A stretch of 37,579 nucleotides of DNA, from NCBI GenBank assembly GCA_019113065.1, contig DXIC01000065.1, positions 1 through 37,579 on the forward strand, given 5' to 3'. Numbering within the stretch: position 1 is the stretch's first letter; the number at the start of each line of letters is the position of its first letter. Under the pieces are notes generated by a model, which did not search any database, was not told the DNA's origin, and saw only the letters and a list, made by a program, of their open reading frames with translations. Position numbers and translations under genes: made by a program. Positions 1 to 9,905 of the stretch are shown here, piece by piece. This DNA is from Candidatus Agathobaculum stercoravium. GTDB taxonomy: Bacteria > Bacillota > Clostridia > Oscillospirales > Butyricicoccaceae.

Positions 1-1
1 G

Positions 2-709
2 TGGCACCTGAGCCACGAGGGCCTCGACCTCGAGCTGCCCTCCAACGAGGCGCCGATCAACCGCCCGGGCTTCCTCGAGCTGGGCGTTTCCCCGGAGATG
101 GCGCCCGACAAGCCGACCTATGTCACCATCCATTTTGAAAAGGGCGTCCCGACTGCGGTAGACGGCGAGGAAATGGACTCTGTCGCGATCATCGAGAAGC
201 TCAACAAGCTGGGCGGCGAAAACGGCGTCGGCATCCTCGACATCGTTGAAAACCGTCTGGTCGGCATGAAGAGCCGCGGCGTATACGAGACCCCGGGCGG
301 CGCTGTGCTGTATGCGGCGCACCAGAAGCTCGAGGAGATCACCCTCGACAAGGAGACCGCGCACTACAAGGCGCAGGTCGCCATGAAGTTCGGCGAAATC
401 GTCTACAACGGCCAGTGGTACACCCCGCTGCGCAAGGCGCTTTCCGCGTTCGTGGATTCCACGCAGGAGACCGTCACCGGCGATGTCAAGCTCAAGCTCT
501 ACAAGGGCAACATCATCCCGGCGTCCGTCACCTCGCCGTACAGCCTGTACTCCGAGGATATGGCGACCTTCAACGAGGACGACTGCTATGATCAGGCGGA
601 TTCCGCAGGCTTCATCAACCTGTTCGGCCTGCCGCTCAAGGTGCGCGCGCTGAACGATCAGATGCTGTTCAATAAGACCGGCAAGCATTTCCCGTCCGTC
701 GAAAAGTAA
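2..709 (+). CDS. argG: Argininosuccinate synthase, C-terminal part (5' truncated by window edge)
   Basis: Frame 2 is open from the window edge ([18 protein letters not shown]...), continuing into the 98..709 ORF; typical ArgG C-terminus; next to argH. Confidence 0.95.
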   Translation, partial: WHLSHEGLDLELPSNEAPINRPGFLELGVSPEMAPDKPTYVTIHFEKGVPTAVDGEEMDSVAIIEKLNKLGGENGVGILDIVENRLVGMKSRGVYETPGGAVLYAAHQKLEEITLDKETAHYKAQVAMKFGEIVYNGQWYTPLRKALSAFVDSTQETVTGDVKLKLYKGNIIPASVTSPYSLYSEDMATFNEDDCYDQADSAGFINLFGLPLKVRALNDQMLFNKTGKHFPSVEK

Positions 710-722
710 AAAGCACCCTTAG

Positions 723-765
723 GTAGGGCGCGACGCTCTCGGCGCGCTGAGAGGTCGCGCCCTAC
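723..765. repeat. Palindromic intergenic repeat, copy 1
   Basis: GTAGGGCGCGACGCTCTCGGCGCGCTGAGAGGTCGCGCCCTAC forms a long hairpin; related copy at 29741-29785. Confidence 0.8.
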
Positions 766-788
766 AATGATATGAGAGGTAATTCATT

Positions 789-2183
789 ATGGCAAAACTT
801 TGGGCAGGGCGTTTCCAGAAGGAAACCGACCTGGTGGTAAACGATTTCAACTCGTCCATCCTGTTTGACTGCCGTTTATACAAAGAGGACATCACCGGCT
901 CGATTGCACATGCGACCATGCTCGGTAAGCAGGGCATCATTGAGGCGCACGAGGCGGAAAAGATCGTCCAGGGGCTGAAAGACATCCTCAAGGACATTGA
1001 GGACGGCAAGGTGGAGTTCTCGCTCGATTACGAGGATATCCACATGAACATCGAGCAGCTGCTGACCGAGCGCATCGGCGACACGGGCAAGCGCCTGCAC
1101 ACCGGTCGGTCGAGAAACGACCAGGTCGCGCTCGATATGCGCATGTACGTCAAGCATGAGATCAGGGAACTGATCTCCATGATCTGCACCTTTATGAAGG
1201 CGCTGACCAAAAAGAGCCGCGAGAACCTGGACGCGGTCATGCCGGGCTACACGCACCTCCAGCGCGCGCAGCCGACCACGTTCGCGCACTATATGATGGC
1301 CTATGCCAATATGCTCAAGCGCGACATCACCCGGTTGCAGGACTGCTACGAGCGCATGGACGAAATGCCGCTCGGCTCGGGCGCGCTCGCGTCTACCACC
1401 TATCCGATCGACCGTGAATTCGTCCGCCAGCAGCTGGGCTTTGACCGCCTGACCGATAACTCGCTCGACGGCGTTTCCGACCGCGACTACTGCGTGGAGC
1501 TGCTCTCCGCGCTGTCCATCCTGATGATGCATCTGTCCCGCCTGTCCGAGGAGATCATTTCCTGGTGCTCGTGGGAGTTCAAATTCGTCGAGCTGGACGA
1601 CGCGTATTCGACCGGCTCGTCCATCATGCCGCAGAAGAAGAACCCGGACGTGTGCGAGCTGATCCGCGGCAAGACCGGCCGCGTCTACGGCGCGCTGACC
1701 ACGATGCTGACCGTGCTCAAGGGCCTGCCACTTGCCTATAACAAGGATATGCAGGAGGACAAGGAGGCTGTATTCGGCGCGATCGATACGGTCAAGCAGT
1801 GCCTTGAGGTATTCACGCCCATGTTCAGCACGATGACCCTGCGCAAGGACAACATGCGCAAGGCGGCTTCCACCGGCTTCATCAACGCGACCGACTGCGC
1901 GGACTACCTGACCAAGAAGGGCATGCCGTTCCGCGACGCGTACAAGACGGTCGGCCGTCTGGTCAACCAGTGCATCCGGGCGGACGAGACGCTCGAGACC
2001 ATGACCATGCGCGACTTCGCCGCGATTTCCGACAAGTTCGGCGACGATGTTTACGATGCGCTCGACCTGCGCAACTGCGTCAAGGAGCGCAAGGTGATCG
2101 GCGGTCCCGCGCCGCAGGAGGTCACCCGCCAGATCGACAAGATCGAGAAGTTCATCGCGGACGTGGAAGCCGATGAACAGTAA
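789..2183 (+). CDS. argH: Argininosuccinate lyase
   Basis: Contains the fumarase/lyase signature GSSIMPQKKNPD and the TGRSRNDQVALDMR motif. Confidence 0.97.
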   Translation: MAKLWAGRFQKETDLVVNDFNSSILFDCRLYKEDITGSIAHATMLGKQGIIEAHEAEKIVQGLKDILKDIEDGKVEFSLDYEDIHMNIEQLLTERIGDTGKRLHTGRSRNDQVALDMRMYVKHEIRELISMICTFMKALTKKSRENLDAVMPGYTHLQRAQPTTFAHYMMAYANMLKRDITRLQDCYERMDEMPLGSGALASTTYPIDREFVRQQLGFDRLTDNSLDGVSDRDYCVELLSALSILMMHLSRLSEEIISWCSWEFKFVELDDAYSTGSSIMPQKKNPDVCELIRGKTGRVYGALTTMLTVLKGLPLAYNKDMQEDKEAVFGAIDTVKQCLEVFTPMFSTMTLRKDNMRKAASTGFINATDCADYLTKKGMPFRDAYKTVGRLVNQCIRADETLETMTMRDFAAISDKFGDDVYDALDLRNCVKERKVIGGPAPQEVTRQIDKIEKFIADVEADEQ

Positions 2184-2197
2184 AAAGAGGGCTTGGC

Positions 2198-2671
2198 ATG
2201 TATATCGAGGATATTGCGCAGGCCTATGAAGAGCTGGGGCTGCATTTTGCGGTGGATGAGCAGGAGCAGCGTATCCGCTTCAAGATGAACACCAGGGTCT
2301 CGCCCGATGTGGCGTTCATCGCGCGTATCGTCAACCCGACGACTGCGACGTTCACGACCATCCTGCCGATGAACATCCCGCAGGAAAAACGGGACGCGGT
2401 CGCCGTGTTCCTCAACCGCGCCAACTGGGGGCTGCTGCTCGGCAATTTCGAGATGAACCCCATGGACGGTAAGCTGTGCTACCGCGTGACCGGCTGCTTT
2501 GAGGAAAACGACCTGCTGTCGGACGACCTGCTCCGCCGCCTGACCTATACAGGCTTTAACATGTTCGATAAATTCGTACCCGGCGTGTTTGCTATTGTCT
2601 ACGGCAATCAGACCCCGGCGGCGGCTTATGAGAGCATCCGCGCGGCAGAGCGGACGGCACGGCAGGAATAG
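2198..2671 (+). CDS. YbjN domain-containing protein (putative)
   Basis: 157 aa ORF between argH and argC with spacing typical of an operon; YbjN-like sequence character. Confidence 0.65.
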   Translation: MYIEDIAQAYEELGLHFAVDEQEQRIRFKMNTRVSPDVAFIARIVNPTTATFTTILPMNIPQEKRDAVAVFLNRANWGLLLGNFEMNPMDGKLCYRVTGCFEENDLLSDDLLRRLTYTGFNMFDKFVPGVFAIVYGNQTPAAAYESIRAAERTARQE

Positions 2672-2695
2672 CCGCAACAACAAAGGAAGAGAAAA

Positions 2696-3616
2696 ATGAA
2701 ACCAAAGGTATATATAGACGGCAAAGAGGGCACGACCGGGCTTCAGATCTATGAGCGCCTGGGCGGCCGGGACGACCTCGAGCTGCTGCTGATCGACGAG
2801 GATAAGCGCAAGGACGCGGAGGAGCGCCGCAAGTTCTTAAACGCGGCGGACATCGTGTTCCTGTGCCTGCCGGATGTGGCGGCGAAAGAAGCGGTCGGCC
2901 TGATCGAAAACGGGAACACCCGCGTGATCGACGCTTCGACCGCGCACCGCATGGACCCGGATTGGGACTATGGCTTTGCCGAGCTGTCCAAGGCGCACCG
3001 CGCCGCGATCCAAAGCTCGAAGCGCGTGGCAAACCCGGGCTGCCACGCGAGCGGCTTTATCTCCTCGGTGTACCCGCTGGTCGCGCAGGATATCGTGCCC
3101 GCGGATTTTGCGTTCACCTGCTCGTCGCTGACCGGGTATTCGGGCGGCGGCAAAAAGATGATCGCAGAATACGAGGACGGAAACCGCGACCCGCGGCACG
3201 GCTCCGAACGCATTTACGGCCTGAACCTGCGTCATAAGCACCTGCCTGAGATGGAATACGTCTGCGGGCTGACCCAGCCACCGGTGTTTGTGCCCATTGT
3301 CGGCGACTTTTACAAGGGCATGGCAACGACCGTCATGCTGCCGGGTGTGGACGCGCACCGTGTACACGAAGCGCTTATGAAGCACTACGAGGGGCAGAAG
3401 CTGGTAAGCGTTGCGCCGTTTGGCGGCGAGGAGCCGGTGATCTACGCGAACACGCTCGCTGGGCACGACAGCCTCAAGCTGATCGTGTGCGGCCACGAGG
3501 AACAGGCCATCGTTACGGCGCTGTTCGACAACCTCGGCAAGGGCGCATCGGGCGCTGCGGTGCAGAATATGAACATCATGCTCGGTCTGGACGAGACGGC
3601 CGGCCTTACGGTATAA
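2696..3616 (+). CDS. argC: N-acetyl-gamma-glutamyl-phosphate reductase (short, type 2-like)
   Basis: 306 aa; KVYIDGKEGTTGLQIYERL N-terminus and ANPGCHASGF active-site Cys motif. Confidence 0.93.
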   Translation: MKPKVYIDGKEGTTGLQIYERLGGRDDLELLLIDEDKRKDAEERRKFLNAADIVFLCLPDVAAKEAVGLIENGNTRVIDASTAHRMDPDWDYGFAELSKAHRAAIQSSKRVANPGCHASGFISSVYPLVAQDIVPADFAFTCSSLTGYSGGGKKMIAEYEDGNRDPRHGSERIYGLNLRHKHLPEMEYVCGLTQPPVFVPIVGDFYKGMATTVMLPGVDAHRVHEALMKHYEGQKLVSVAPFGGEEPVIYANTLAGHDSLKLIVCGHEEQAIVTALFDNLGKGASGAAVQNMNIMLGLDETAGLTV

Positions 3617-3664
3617 TATTACAAGAGATTTTACTCCGCTCGAAACGGCAAGGAGAAATGCAAT

Positions 3665-4873
3665 ATGAAAATTATCAGCGGCGGCGTGTGTGCCGCACAG
3701 GGATTTACTGCGGGCAGCATCCGCAGCGGCATCAAGGACAGCCGGACGAATGACGACACCGCAATCATTTTCAGCGACTGTGAGTGCACGGCCGCGGCGA
3801 CCTATACCATGAACCGCGTCAAGGCCGCGCCGCTTTATGTCACCATGGAGCATCTGGAGAACGGCGTCGCGCGCGCGATCGTCGCCAACGCAGGCAATGC
3901 CAACGCCTGCGCGCCGGACGGCATGGAAAACGCCCGCCGCATGGCCGGGGCGGCAGCAAAAGTGCTCGGTATCGATGAGGACGACGTGGTTGTCGCGTCC
4001 ACCGGCGTGATCGGCCAGCGCCTGCCGGTCGAGTGTATTGAAGAGCACCTGCCCGAGATCAAGCTGGACGCGGACGGCTCGGAAAAAGCCAACCTCGCCA
4101 TCATGACGACCGATACCAAAACCAAGACCGCAGCGGTCGAGTTCACCGTCGGCGGCAAGACGTGCCGCATCGGCGGCATCTGCAAGGGCAGCGGCATGAT
4201 CCACCCGAACATGGGCACCATGCTGTCCTTCCTGACGACCGACTGCGCGATCACGCACGAAATGCTGACCGAGGCGTTGCAGGAAAACGTCCGCAAGACC
4301 TACAACCGCGTCACGGTGGACGGCGACACCTCCACGAACGATATGTGCGTCGTGCTGGCCAACGGCAAGGCGGGCAATGCGCTGATCGAGTGGCAGGACG
4401 AGGATTATCAGGCGTTCTGCAAAGCGCTGAACGAAGTCAATACGCGGCTCGCACGCCAGATTGCGGCGGACGGCGAGGGTGCGACCAAGCTCGTGACCTG
4501 CACGATCAAGAACTCCCGCTCCGAGGAAGCAGCCGAGCGTCTGGCGAAGGCGGTCGTCGGCTCCAATCTGGTCAAGGCGGCCATGTTCGGCGCGGACGCC
4601 AACTGGGGCCGCGTGCTGTGCGCAATGGGCTATTCCAAGGCGCCGTTCCGGCCGGAGTATGTTTCTGTCGCGTTCGAGTCCGCAGCGGGCAGCGTTGCGG
4701 TGTGCGAGAAGGGCGCAGCGCTGGATTTCGATGAAGATCTTGCGAAGAAGGTGCTCAGCGAGGGCGAAGTCACCATTCAGGTCGATGTCAGTGAAGGCGA
4801 CGAGTGCGCAACTGCATGGGGCTGCGACCTGACCTATGATTATGTCAGGATCAACGGGGACTACCGGACCTGA
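3665..4873 (+). CDS. argJ: Bifunctional glutamate N-acetyltransferase / ornithine acetyltransferase
   Basis: KGSGMIHPNMGTMLSFLTTD autoproteolysis region; DTSTNDM motif. Confidence 0.96.
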   Translation: MKIISGGVCAAQGFTAGSIRSGIKDSRTNDDTAIIFSDCECTAAATYTMNRVKAAPLYVTMEHLENGVARAIVANAGNANACAPDGMENARRMAGAAAKVLGIDEDDVVVASTGVIGQRLPVECIEEHLPEIKLDADGSEKANLAIMTTDTKTKTAAVEFTVGGKTCRIGGICKGSGMIHPNMGTMLSFLTTDCAITHEMLTEALQENVRKTYNRVTVDGDTSTNDMCVVLANGKAGNALIEWQDEDYQAFCKALNEVNTRLARQIAADGEGATKLVTCTIKNSRSEEAAERLAKAVVGSNLVKAAMFGADANWGRVLCAMGYSKAPFRPEYVSVAFESAAGSVAVCEKGAALDFDEDLAKKVLSEGEVTIQVDVSEGDECATAWGCDLTYDYVRINGDYRT

Positions 4874-4902
4874 GCTTATTCCAAAATAAAGGACGAAGTG
4901 GT

Positions 4903-5775
4903 ATGGATACACAACTGGATGCAGAGCTGAAGGCCAAAATACTGGTCGAAGCCCTGCCGTATATTCAGAAATATTATGGGCAGACGGTTGTCGTCAAGTA
5001 CGGCGGCAACGCCATGATCAACGAAGAACTCAAGGATGCGGTCATCCATGACCTTGTGCTGCTCAATCTGGTCGGCGTGAAGGTCGTCGTGGTGCACGGC
5101 GGTGGGCCGGAGATCTCGGAAATGCTCAAAAAGATCGGCAAGGAGTCCAAATTCGTCAACGGACTTCGTTATACTGACCGCGAAACCATGGACATCGTGC
5201 AGATGGTGCTATGCGGCAAGGTCAACAAGGATCTTGTGACACTGCTCGAAAAGGCGGGCGGCCGCGGCATCGGCCTCGGCGGCATGGACGGCGGCCTGTT
5301 TCAGGCAAAACGCCTGACCGACCGGACGGGCACGGACTACGGCTATGTGGGCGACATCGTGGATGTTGACCCGTCCCCGGTCATCGACGTGCTCGAACAG
5401 GGGTATATCCCGGTCGTCTCCACTGTCGCGCAGGGCGTGGACGACGAAACCAACTACAATATCAATGCGGATACCGCGGCGTGCAAACTCGCGGTAGCGC
5501 TGGGAGCAAAAAAGCTCATCCTGCTGACCGACGTGCGCGGCCTGATGCTCGACCCGGACGACGAAACGACGCTGCTGACCAACCTCAAGGTCTCCGAAGT
5601 GCCCAAGCTGATGCGCGATGGCGTCATCAAGGGTGGCATGATCCCCAAGGTGGACTGCTGCGTTGAGGCGGTGCGCAAGGGCGTGGATCAGGCAAATATC
5701 CAGGACGGCCGCGTCAAGCACTCGATCCTGATCGAGCTGTTGTCCAAGGTCGGCGTCGGCACCATGTTCCAGTAA
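4903..5775 (+). CDS. argB: Acetylglutamate kinase
   Basis: VVKYGGNAM and VVVHGGGPEI motifs; KGGMIPKV near the C-terminus. Confidence 0.96.
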   Translation: MDTQLDAELKAKILVEALPYIQKYYGQTVVVKYGGNAMINEELKDAVIHDLVLLNLVGVKVVVVHGGGPEISEMLKKIGKESKFVNGLRYTDRETMDIVQMVLCGKVNKDLVTLLEKAGGRGIGLGGMDGGLFQAKRLTDRTGTDYGYVGDIVDVDPSPVIDVLEQGYIPVVSTVAQGVDDETNYNINADTAACKLAVALGAKKLILLTDVRGLMLDPDDETTLLTNLKVSEVPKLMRDGVIKGGMIPKVDCCVEAVRKGVDQANIQDGRVKHSILIELLSKVGVGTMFQ

Positions 5776-5791
5776 GAAAGAAGCGGAGAAA

Positions 5792-6973
5792 ATGAACTAT
5801 CAAGAACTCAAGGCCGAAGAAAACAAGTATGTGATGAATACCTACGGCCGCTATCCGATCGCGCTCGATCACGGCGAAGGCGCGATGGTGTGGGATGTAG
5901 AGGGCAAAAAATACATCGACCTCGGCTCAGGCATCGGCGTCAACAGTATGGGCTACAACAACAAAACCATCATTGACGCGATCACCAACCAGGCGCACAA
6001 GCTGATGCACACCTCCAACCTGTTCACGACCGAACCGATGATCCAGGTGGCGAAAAAGCTGGTTGAAAAGACCCACTTAAACGGCAAAGTGTTTTTTGCC
6101 AACTCCGGTGCGGAGGCGAACGAGGGCGCGATCAAGCTTGCGCGCAAATATTCCTTTGACAAATACGGCGAAGGCCGCTACAAGATCATCACGCTGGTTA
6201 ATTCGTTCCACGGCCGCACGGTGACGACGCTCAAGGCAACCGGGCAGGACCGTTTCCACAATTACTTTTTCCCCTTTACCGAGGGCTTTGATTACGCGGA
6301 AGCGAATGATTTCGAGTCCGTCCGCCGCAAGGCCGACGATATGGCCTGTGCGGTCATGATGGAACTGGTGCAGGGCGAAGGCGGTGTGCTGCCGCTCGAC
6401 GCAGAGTTTGTCAAGCAGGTCGAAGCGCTCTGCCGTGAAAAGGATTTGCTGCTCATCATCGACGAAGTGCAGACCGGCATTGGCCGCACGGGCAGCCTGT
6501 TCTGCTTCCAGCAGTACGGCATCCGCCCGGATGTGGTCACGATGGCAAAGGGGCTTGGCGGCGGCGTGCCGATCGGCGCGGTGCTGGCGGCGGAAAGCTG
6601 TTCAAACGTGCTGACGCCCGGCACGCATGCAACCACCTTCGGCGGCACGCCGCTGGTGTGCGCGGCTGCAAATGCGGTGCTCGATACGGTGGGGGACGGC
6701 CAGTTCCTTGCAAAGGTGAAGGAAAAGGGCGAATACCTGAAAAACGGTATCCTGTCCATCGGTTCCCCCAACATCCTCGGCGTGCGCGGCATGGGGCTGA
6801 TGCTCGCCATTATCGTAGAGGACGGCAAGCACGCCGCCTACGCGAACAAACTGCTCGAAAAGGGCGTAATCGCGCTGACGGCAGGCAAAAATGCGGTTCG
6901 ACTGCTGCCGCCGCTGACCATTTCCAAGGAAGAAATGGATGAAGCGCTGACCATTATGAAAGAGGTGTTCTAA
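5792..6973 (+). CDS. argD: Acetylornithine aminotransferase
   Basis: Class III aminotransferase: NSGAEANEGAIKLAR, IIDEVQTGIGRTG, MAKGLGGGVPIGA. Confidence 0.95.
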   Translation: MNYQELKAEENKYVMNTYGRYPIALDHGEGAMVWDVEGKKYIDLGSGIGVNSMGYNNKTIIDAITNQAHKLMHTSNLFTTEPMIQVAKKLVEKTHLNGKVFFANSGAEANEGAIKLARKYSFDKYGEGRYKIITLVNSFHGRTVTTLKATGQDRFHNYFFPFTEGFDYAEANDFESVRRKADDMACAVMMELVQGEGGVLPLDAEFVKQVEALCREKDLLLIIDEVQTGIGRTGSLFCFQQYGIRPDVVTMAKGLGGGVPIGAVLAAESCSNVLTPGTHATTFGGTPLVCAAANAVLDTVGDGQFLAKVKEKGEYLKNGILSIGSPNILGVRGMGLMLAIIVEDGKHAAYANKLLEKGVIALTAGKNAVRLLPPLTISKEEMDEALTIMKEVF

Positions 6974-7885
6974 ATGAAGCATTTACTCAAGCTGCTCGAC
7001 TGCTCGACCGAGGAGATCATCGGCCTGCTCGACCTTGCCGACCAGCTCAAATACGAAAAGAAGCACAATATATCGCACCGCCATCTGGAGGGCAAGAGCC
7101 TCGGCATGATCTTCCAGAAGTCGTCCACCCGCACCCGTGTTTCGTTCGAGACCGGCATGTATCAGCTCGGCGGGCAGGCGCTGTTCCTGTCCAACCGCGA
7201 TTTGCAGATCGGCCGCGGCGAGCCGGTGCAGGATACCGCGCGCGTGCTGTCCCGCTATCTGGACGGCATCATGATCCGCACCTATGCGCAGAAGGAGGTC
7301 GAGGATCTCGCGGATTACGGCACGATCCCGGTCATCAACGGCCTGACCGATTTCTGTCATCCCTGCCAGGTGCTTGCCGACCTCATGACCATCCGCGAGA
7401 AATTTGCAGTGCTCGAAGGCCTCAAGATGTGCTATATCGGCGACGGCAACAACATGGCAAACTCGCTGATCGTCGGCGGCCTCAAAACCGGCATGAAGGT
7501 CTCGATCGCGACCCCCGAGGGCTACCGCCCGCATGCGGACGTGCTTGCCTTTGCAGAGGGCAACCCGGACTTCTTCCTGACCGACGACCCGATGAAGGCC
7601 GCGGAGAACGCGGACGTTGTCATCACGGATACCTGGGCTTCCATGGGCATGGAGGCGGAGAAGGAAGTGCGCATGCAGGCCTTCAAGGGCTATCAGGTAA
7701 ACGACGAGCTGCTCGCTGCCGCAAAGCCGGGCTGCATGGTGCAGCACTGCCTGCCCGCTTACCGCGAGCAGGAGATCACAACCAAGGTGTTCGAGGCGCA
7801 CGCGGACGAGATCTTCGAGGAAGCGGAAAACCGCCTGCATGCGCAGAAGGCCGTCATGGTCACGCTGATGGGCAATCAGGAGTAA
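6974..7885 (+). CDS. argF: Ornithine carbamoyltransferase
   Basis: FQKSSTRTRVSFETGMYQLGG; FCHPCQVLADLMT; MHCLP-like VQHCLPAYR. Confidence 0.96.
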   Translation: MKHLLKLLDCSTEEIIGLLDLADQLKYEKKHNISHRHLEGKSLGMIFQKSSTRTRVSFETGMYQLGGQALFLSNRDLQIGRGEPVQDTARVLSRYLDGIMIRTYAQKEVEDLADYGTIPVINGLTDFCHPCQVLADLMTIREKFAVLEGLKMCYIGDGNNMANSLIVGGLKTGMKVSIATPEGYRPHADVLAFAEGNPDFFLTDDPMKAAENADVVITDTWASMGMEAEKEVRMQAFKGYQVNDELLAAAKPGCMVQHCLPAYREQEITTKVFEAHADEIFEEAENRLHAQKAVMVTLMGNQE

Positions 7886-7918
7886 GCAGGCAGGCAATAC
7901 GATGCGGGGGAATGAACG

Positions 7919-8080
7919 ATGGACCGATTTGAGAAAGTTTACAGCCAGGGCGTGATCGACGTTACGGAGATCTGGATCGACAGGGTAACCGGCGTGCAGT
8001 ATGTATTCCATAAAAACGGCAACGCCGCGGGTCTTACCCCGCTGCTTGGCAAGGACGGGAAACCGGTCGTAGCCCCCTGA
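7919..8080 (+). CDS. Small DUF6440-like protein
   Basis: ATG-start 53 aa ORF: MDRFEKVYSQGVIDVTEIWIDRVTGVQYVFHKNGNAAGLTPLLGKDGKPVVAP. Confidence 0.75.
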   Translation: MDRFEKVYSQGVIDVTEIWIDRVTGVQYVFHKNGNAAGLTPLLGKDGKPVVAP

Positions 8081-8105
8081 TTTTGTGCTTGTGAATATCC
8101 AATGG

Positions 8106-8139
8106 AAAAAGGCAGTCATCTTTCGATGACTGCCTTTTT
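8106..8139. terminator. Bidirectional intrinsic terminator between convergent operons
   Basis: AAAAAGGCAGTCAT-CTTTCG-ATGACTGCCTTTTT. Confidence 0.9.
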
Positions 8140-8147
8140 GCGATTTG

Positions 8148-9905
8148 TCAGCGGTTTTGCGGCATCTGCCATGCGAAATGGTCGCAGTGGAGCAGGTGCT
8201 CGGCCTTTTCCGAGCAGGGCTCGTCCAGATATTCCTGATACAGCGCCTGCACTGCCGGGTTTTCGTGCGAAAACCGCAGTTTGGCACGGCGGTCGAGGTC
8301 ATACAGCACCGCACCGCGGGGCACAGCCTTTTCGCGGTCGCTGCCGTCCACCGGCTGCCCGCCGCCGCCCGCGCATCCCCCCGGGCAGGCCATAATCTCG
8401 ACAAATTCGTACTGTGCTTCGCCGCGTTTGATCGCACGGATCAGCTTTCTGGCGTTTCCGAGGCCGCTTGTAACGGCGCAGCGGATTGGTGTCCCGGCAA
8501 GGTCGAATGTCGCCTCGCGCCAGACCACAGACTGGCCGCTGTTCCGCACCTCGCGGAAGGCTTCCACGGGCGGGTTTTCACCCGTGGCAAGGAAGTATGC
8601 CGAGCGCAGCGCGGCTTCCATGACGCCGCCTGTCGCGCCGAAGATAACGCCTGCACCTGTGCCGTCGCCCAGCGGGGAGTCGAACGGCGATTCTTCGAGG
8701 TCCGGCACGTTGATATGCTCCGCGCGCACCATGCGCGCAAATTCGCGTGTGGTCAGCACCAGGTCAACATCATTTCCGGCCTCAGGTACAGACTGCATGC
8801 CCGGAAGCTCGCTTTCCGCCTTTTTCGCGACGCATGGCATGATGGAAATGCTGAAGATATTCTTGGGGTCAATGCCCAGACGCTTTGCCAGCCATGTTTT
8901 CGCCACCGCGCCGAACATCTGCTGCGGGGATTTTGCTGTGGACAGCCGTCCGGTCATTTCGGGGAACTGGGACTTTAAAAACCGTACCCAGCCCGGGCAG
9001 CATGAGGTGAACATCGGCTGGGTTGCAAGGTCACCTGCGCGCAGGCGGTGCAGTAATTCCGTGCCTTCCTCCGCGATGGTCAGGTCGGCGGAAAACGTGG
9101 TATCATACACATAGTCCGCCCCCATCTGGCGCAGGGCGGTGACCAGCTGGCCGACCGATGCCGTGCCGCACTCCATGCCGAAGGCTTCGCCCCATGCGGT
9201 GCGCACGGCGGGCGCAATCTGGACGACAGTGACCTTGTCCGGCGCTGCCAGGGCAGCGAATGCCCTGGCCGTGTCGTCACGCTCGCGCAGCGCGCCGGTC
9301 GGGCAGTGGGTGATGCACTGGCCGCACAGCGAGCAGTCGGATTCTTTGATAAAGCGGTTGCCCGAAACATCGATCGTGGTGCGCGAGCCGGAACCGCTCA
9401 CATCCCACACGGAAAGCGACTGTATCTTGTCGCATACCTGTACGCAGCGCATGCATTTGATGCACTTGTTGGTGTCCCGGTAGAGCGGGAAGGTGGTTGT
9501 CCAGAACGCCTTTTTGCCCCGTGCCAGATCCGGCGGATAGGGGATGCTCAGCACACCCAGGTCGTTCGCTACCTTTTGCAGCTGGCAGGTGCCCGAGCGG
9601 ACACAGGTTGCACACTTGTTGTCATGCTGGGACAGGATCAGCTCCACGTTGGTGCGGCGCGCTTCGCGCACGCGCGGGGAGTTGGTATGGATGACCATGC
9701 CGTCGCGCACCACGTTGTTGCAGGAGGGCACGAGCTTCCCTTCGCCCTCGATTTCGACGCAGCATACACGGCAGGCAGAGATCTCGTTGAGCCCTTTCAG
9801 ATAACACAGGCTGGGGATCTCGATACCGGCGGAAGCGGCAGCGTCCAGTATGGTCGTGCCTTCCGGGGCCGAGACCGGGAGCCCGTTGATCATAACATTT
9901 ACCAT
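8148..9905 (-). CDS. hydA: [FeFe] hydrogenase, catalytic subunit with 2Fe2S, His-Cys and 2x[4Fe4S] N-terminal domains
   Basis: H-cluster motifs TSCCPGWVRF, MPCVAKKAE and ACPGGCAGGGGQP; N-terminal ferredoxin CysXn motifs. Start taken at MVNVMINGLPV rather than the longer ORF start. Confidence 0.93.
   Translation of the reverse strand: MVNVMINGLPVSAPEGTTILDAAASAGIEIPSLCYLKGLNEISACRVCCVEIEGEGKLVPSCNNVVRDGMVIHTNSPRVREARRTNVELILSQHDNKCATCVRSGTCQLQKVANDLGVLSIPYPPDLARGKKAFWTTTFPLYRDTNKCIKCMRCVQVCDKIQSLSVWDVSGSGSRTTIDVSGNRFIKESDCSLCGQCITHCPTGALRERDDTARAFAALAAPDKVTVVQIAPAVRTAWGEAFGMECGTASVGQLVTALRQMGADYVYDTTFSADLTIAEEGTELLHRLRAGDLATQPMFTSCCPGWVRFLKSQFPEMTGRLSTAKSPQQMFGAVAKTWLAKRLGIDPKNIFSISIMPCVAKKAESELPGMQSVPEAGNDVDLVLTTREFARMVRAEHINVPDLEESPFDSPLGDGTGAGVIFGATGGVMEAALRSAYFLATGENPPVEAFREVRNSGQSVVWREATFDLAGTPIRCAVTSGLGNARKLIRAIKRGEAQYEFVEIMACPGGCAGGGGQPVDGSDREKAVPRGAVLYDLDRRAKLRFSHENPAVQALYQEYLDEPCSEKAEHLLHCDHFAWQMPQNR

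Noticed and set aside
2837-4912. 691-aa minus-strand ORF
   Set aside because: Shadow ORF antisense to argC and argJ.
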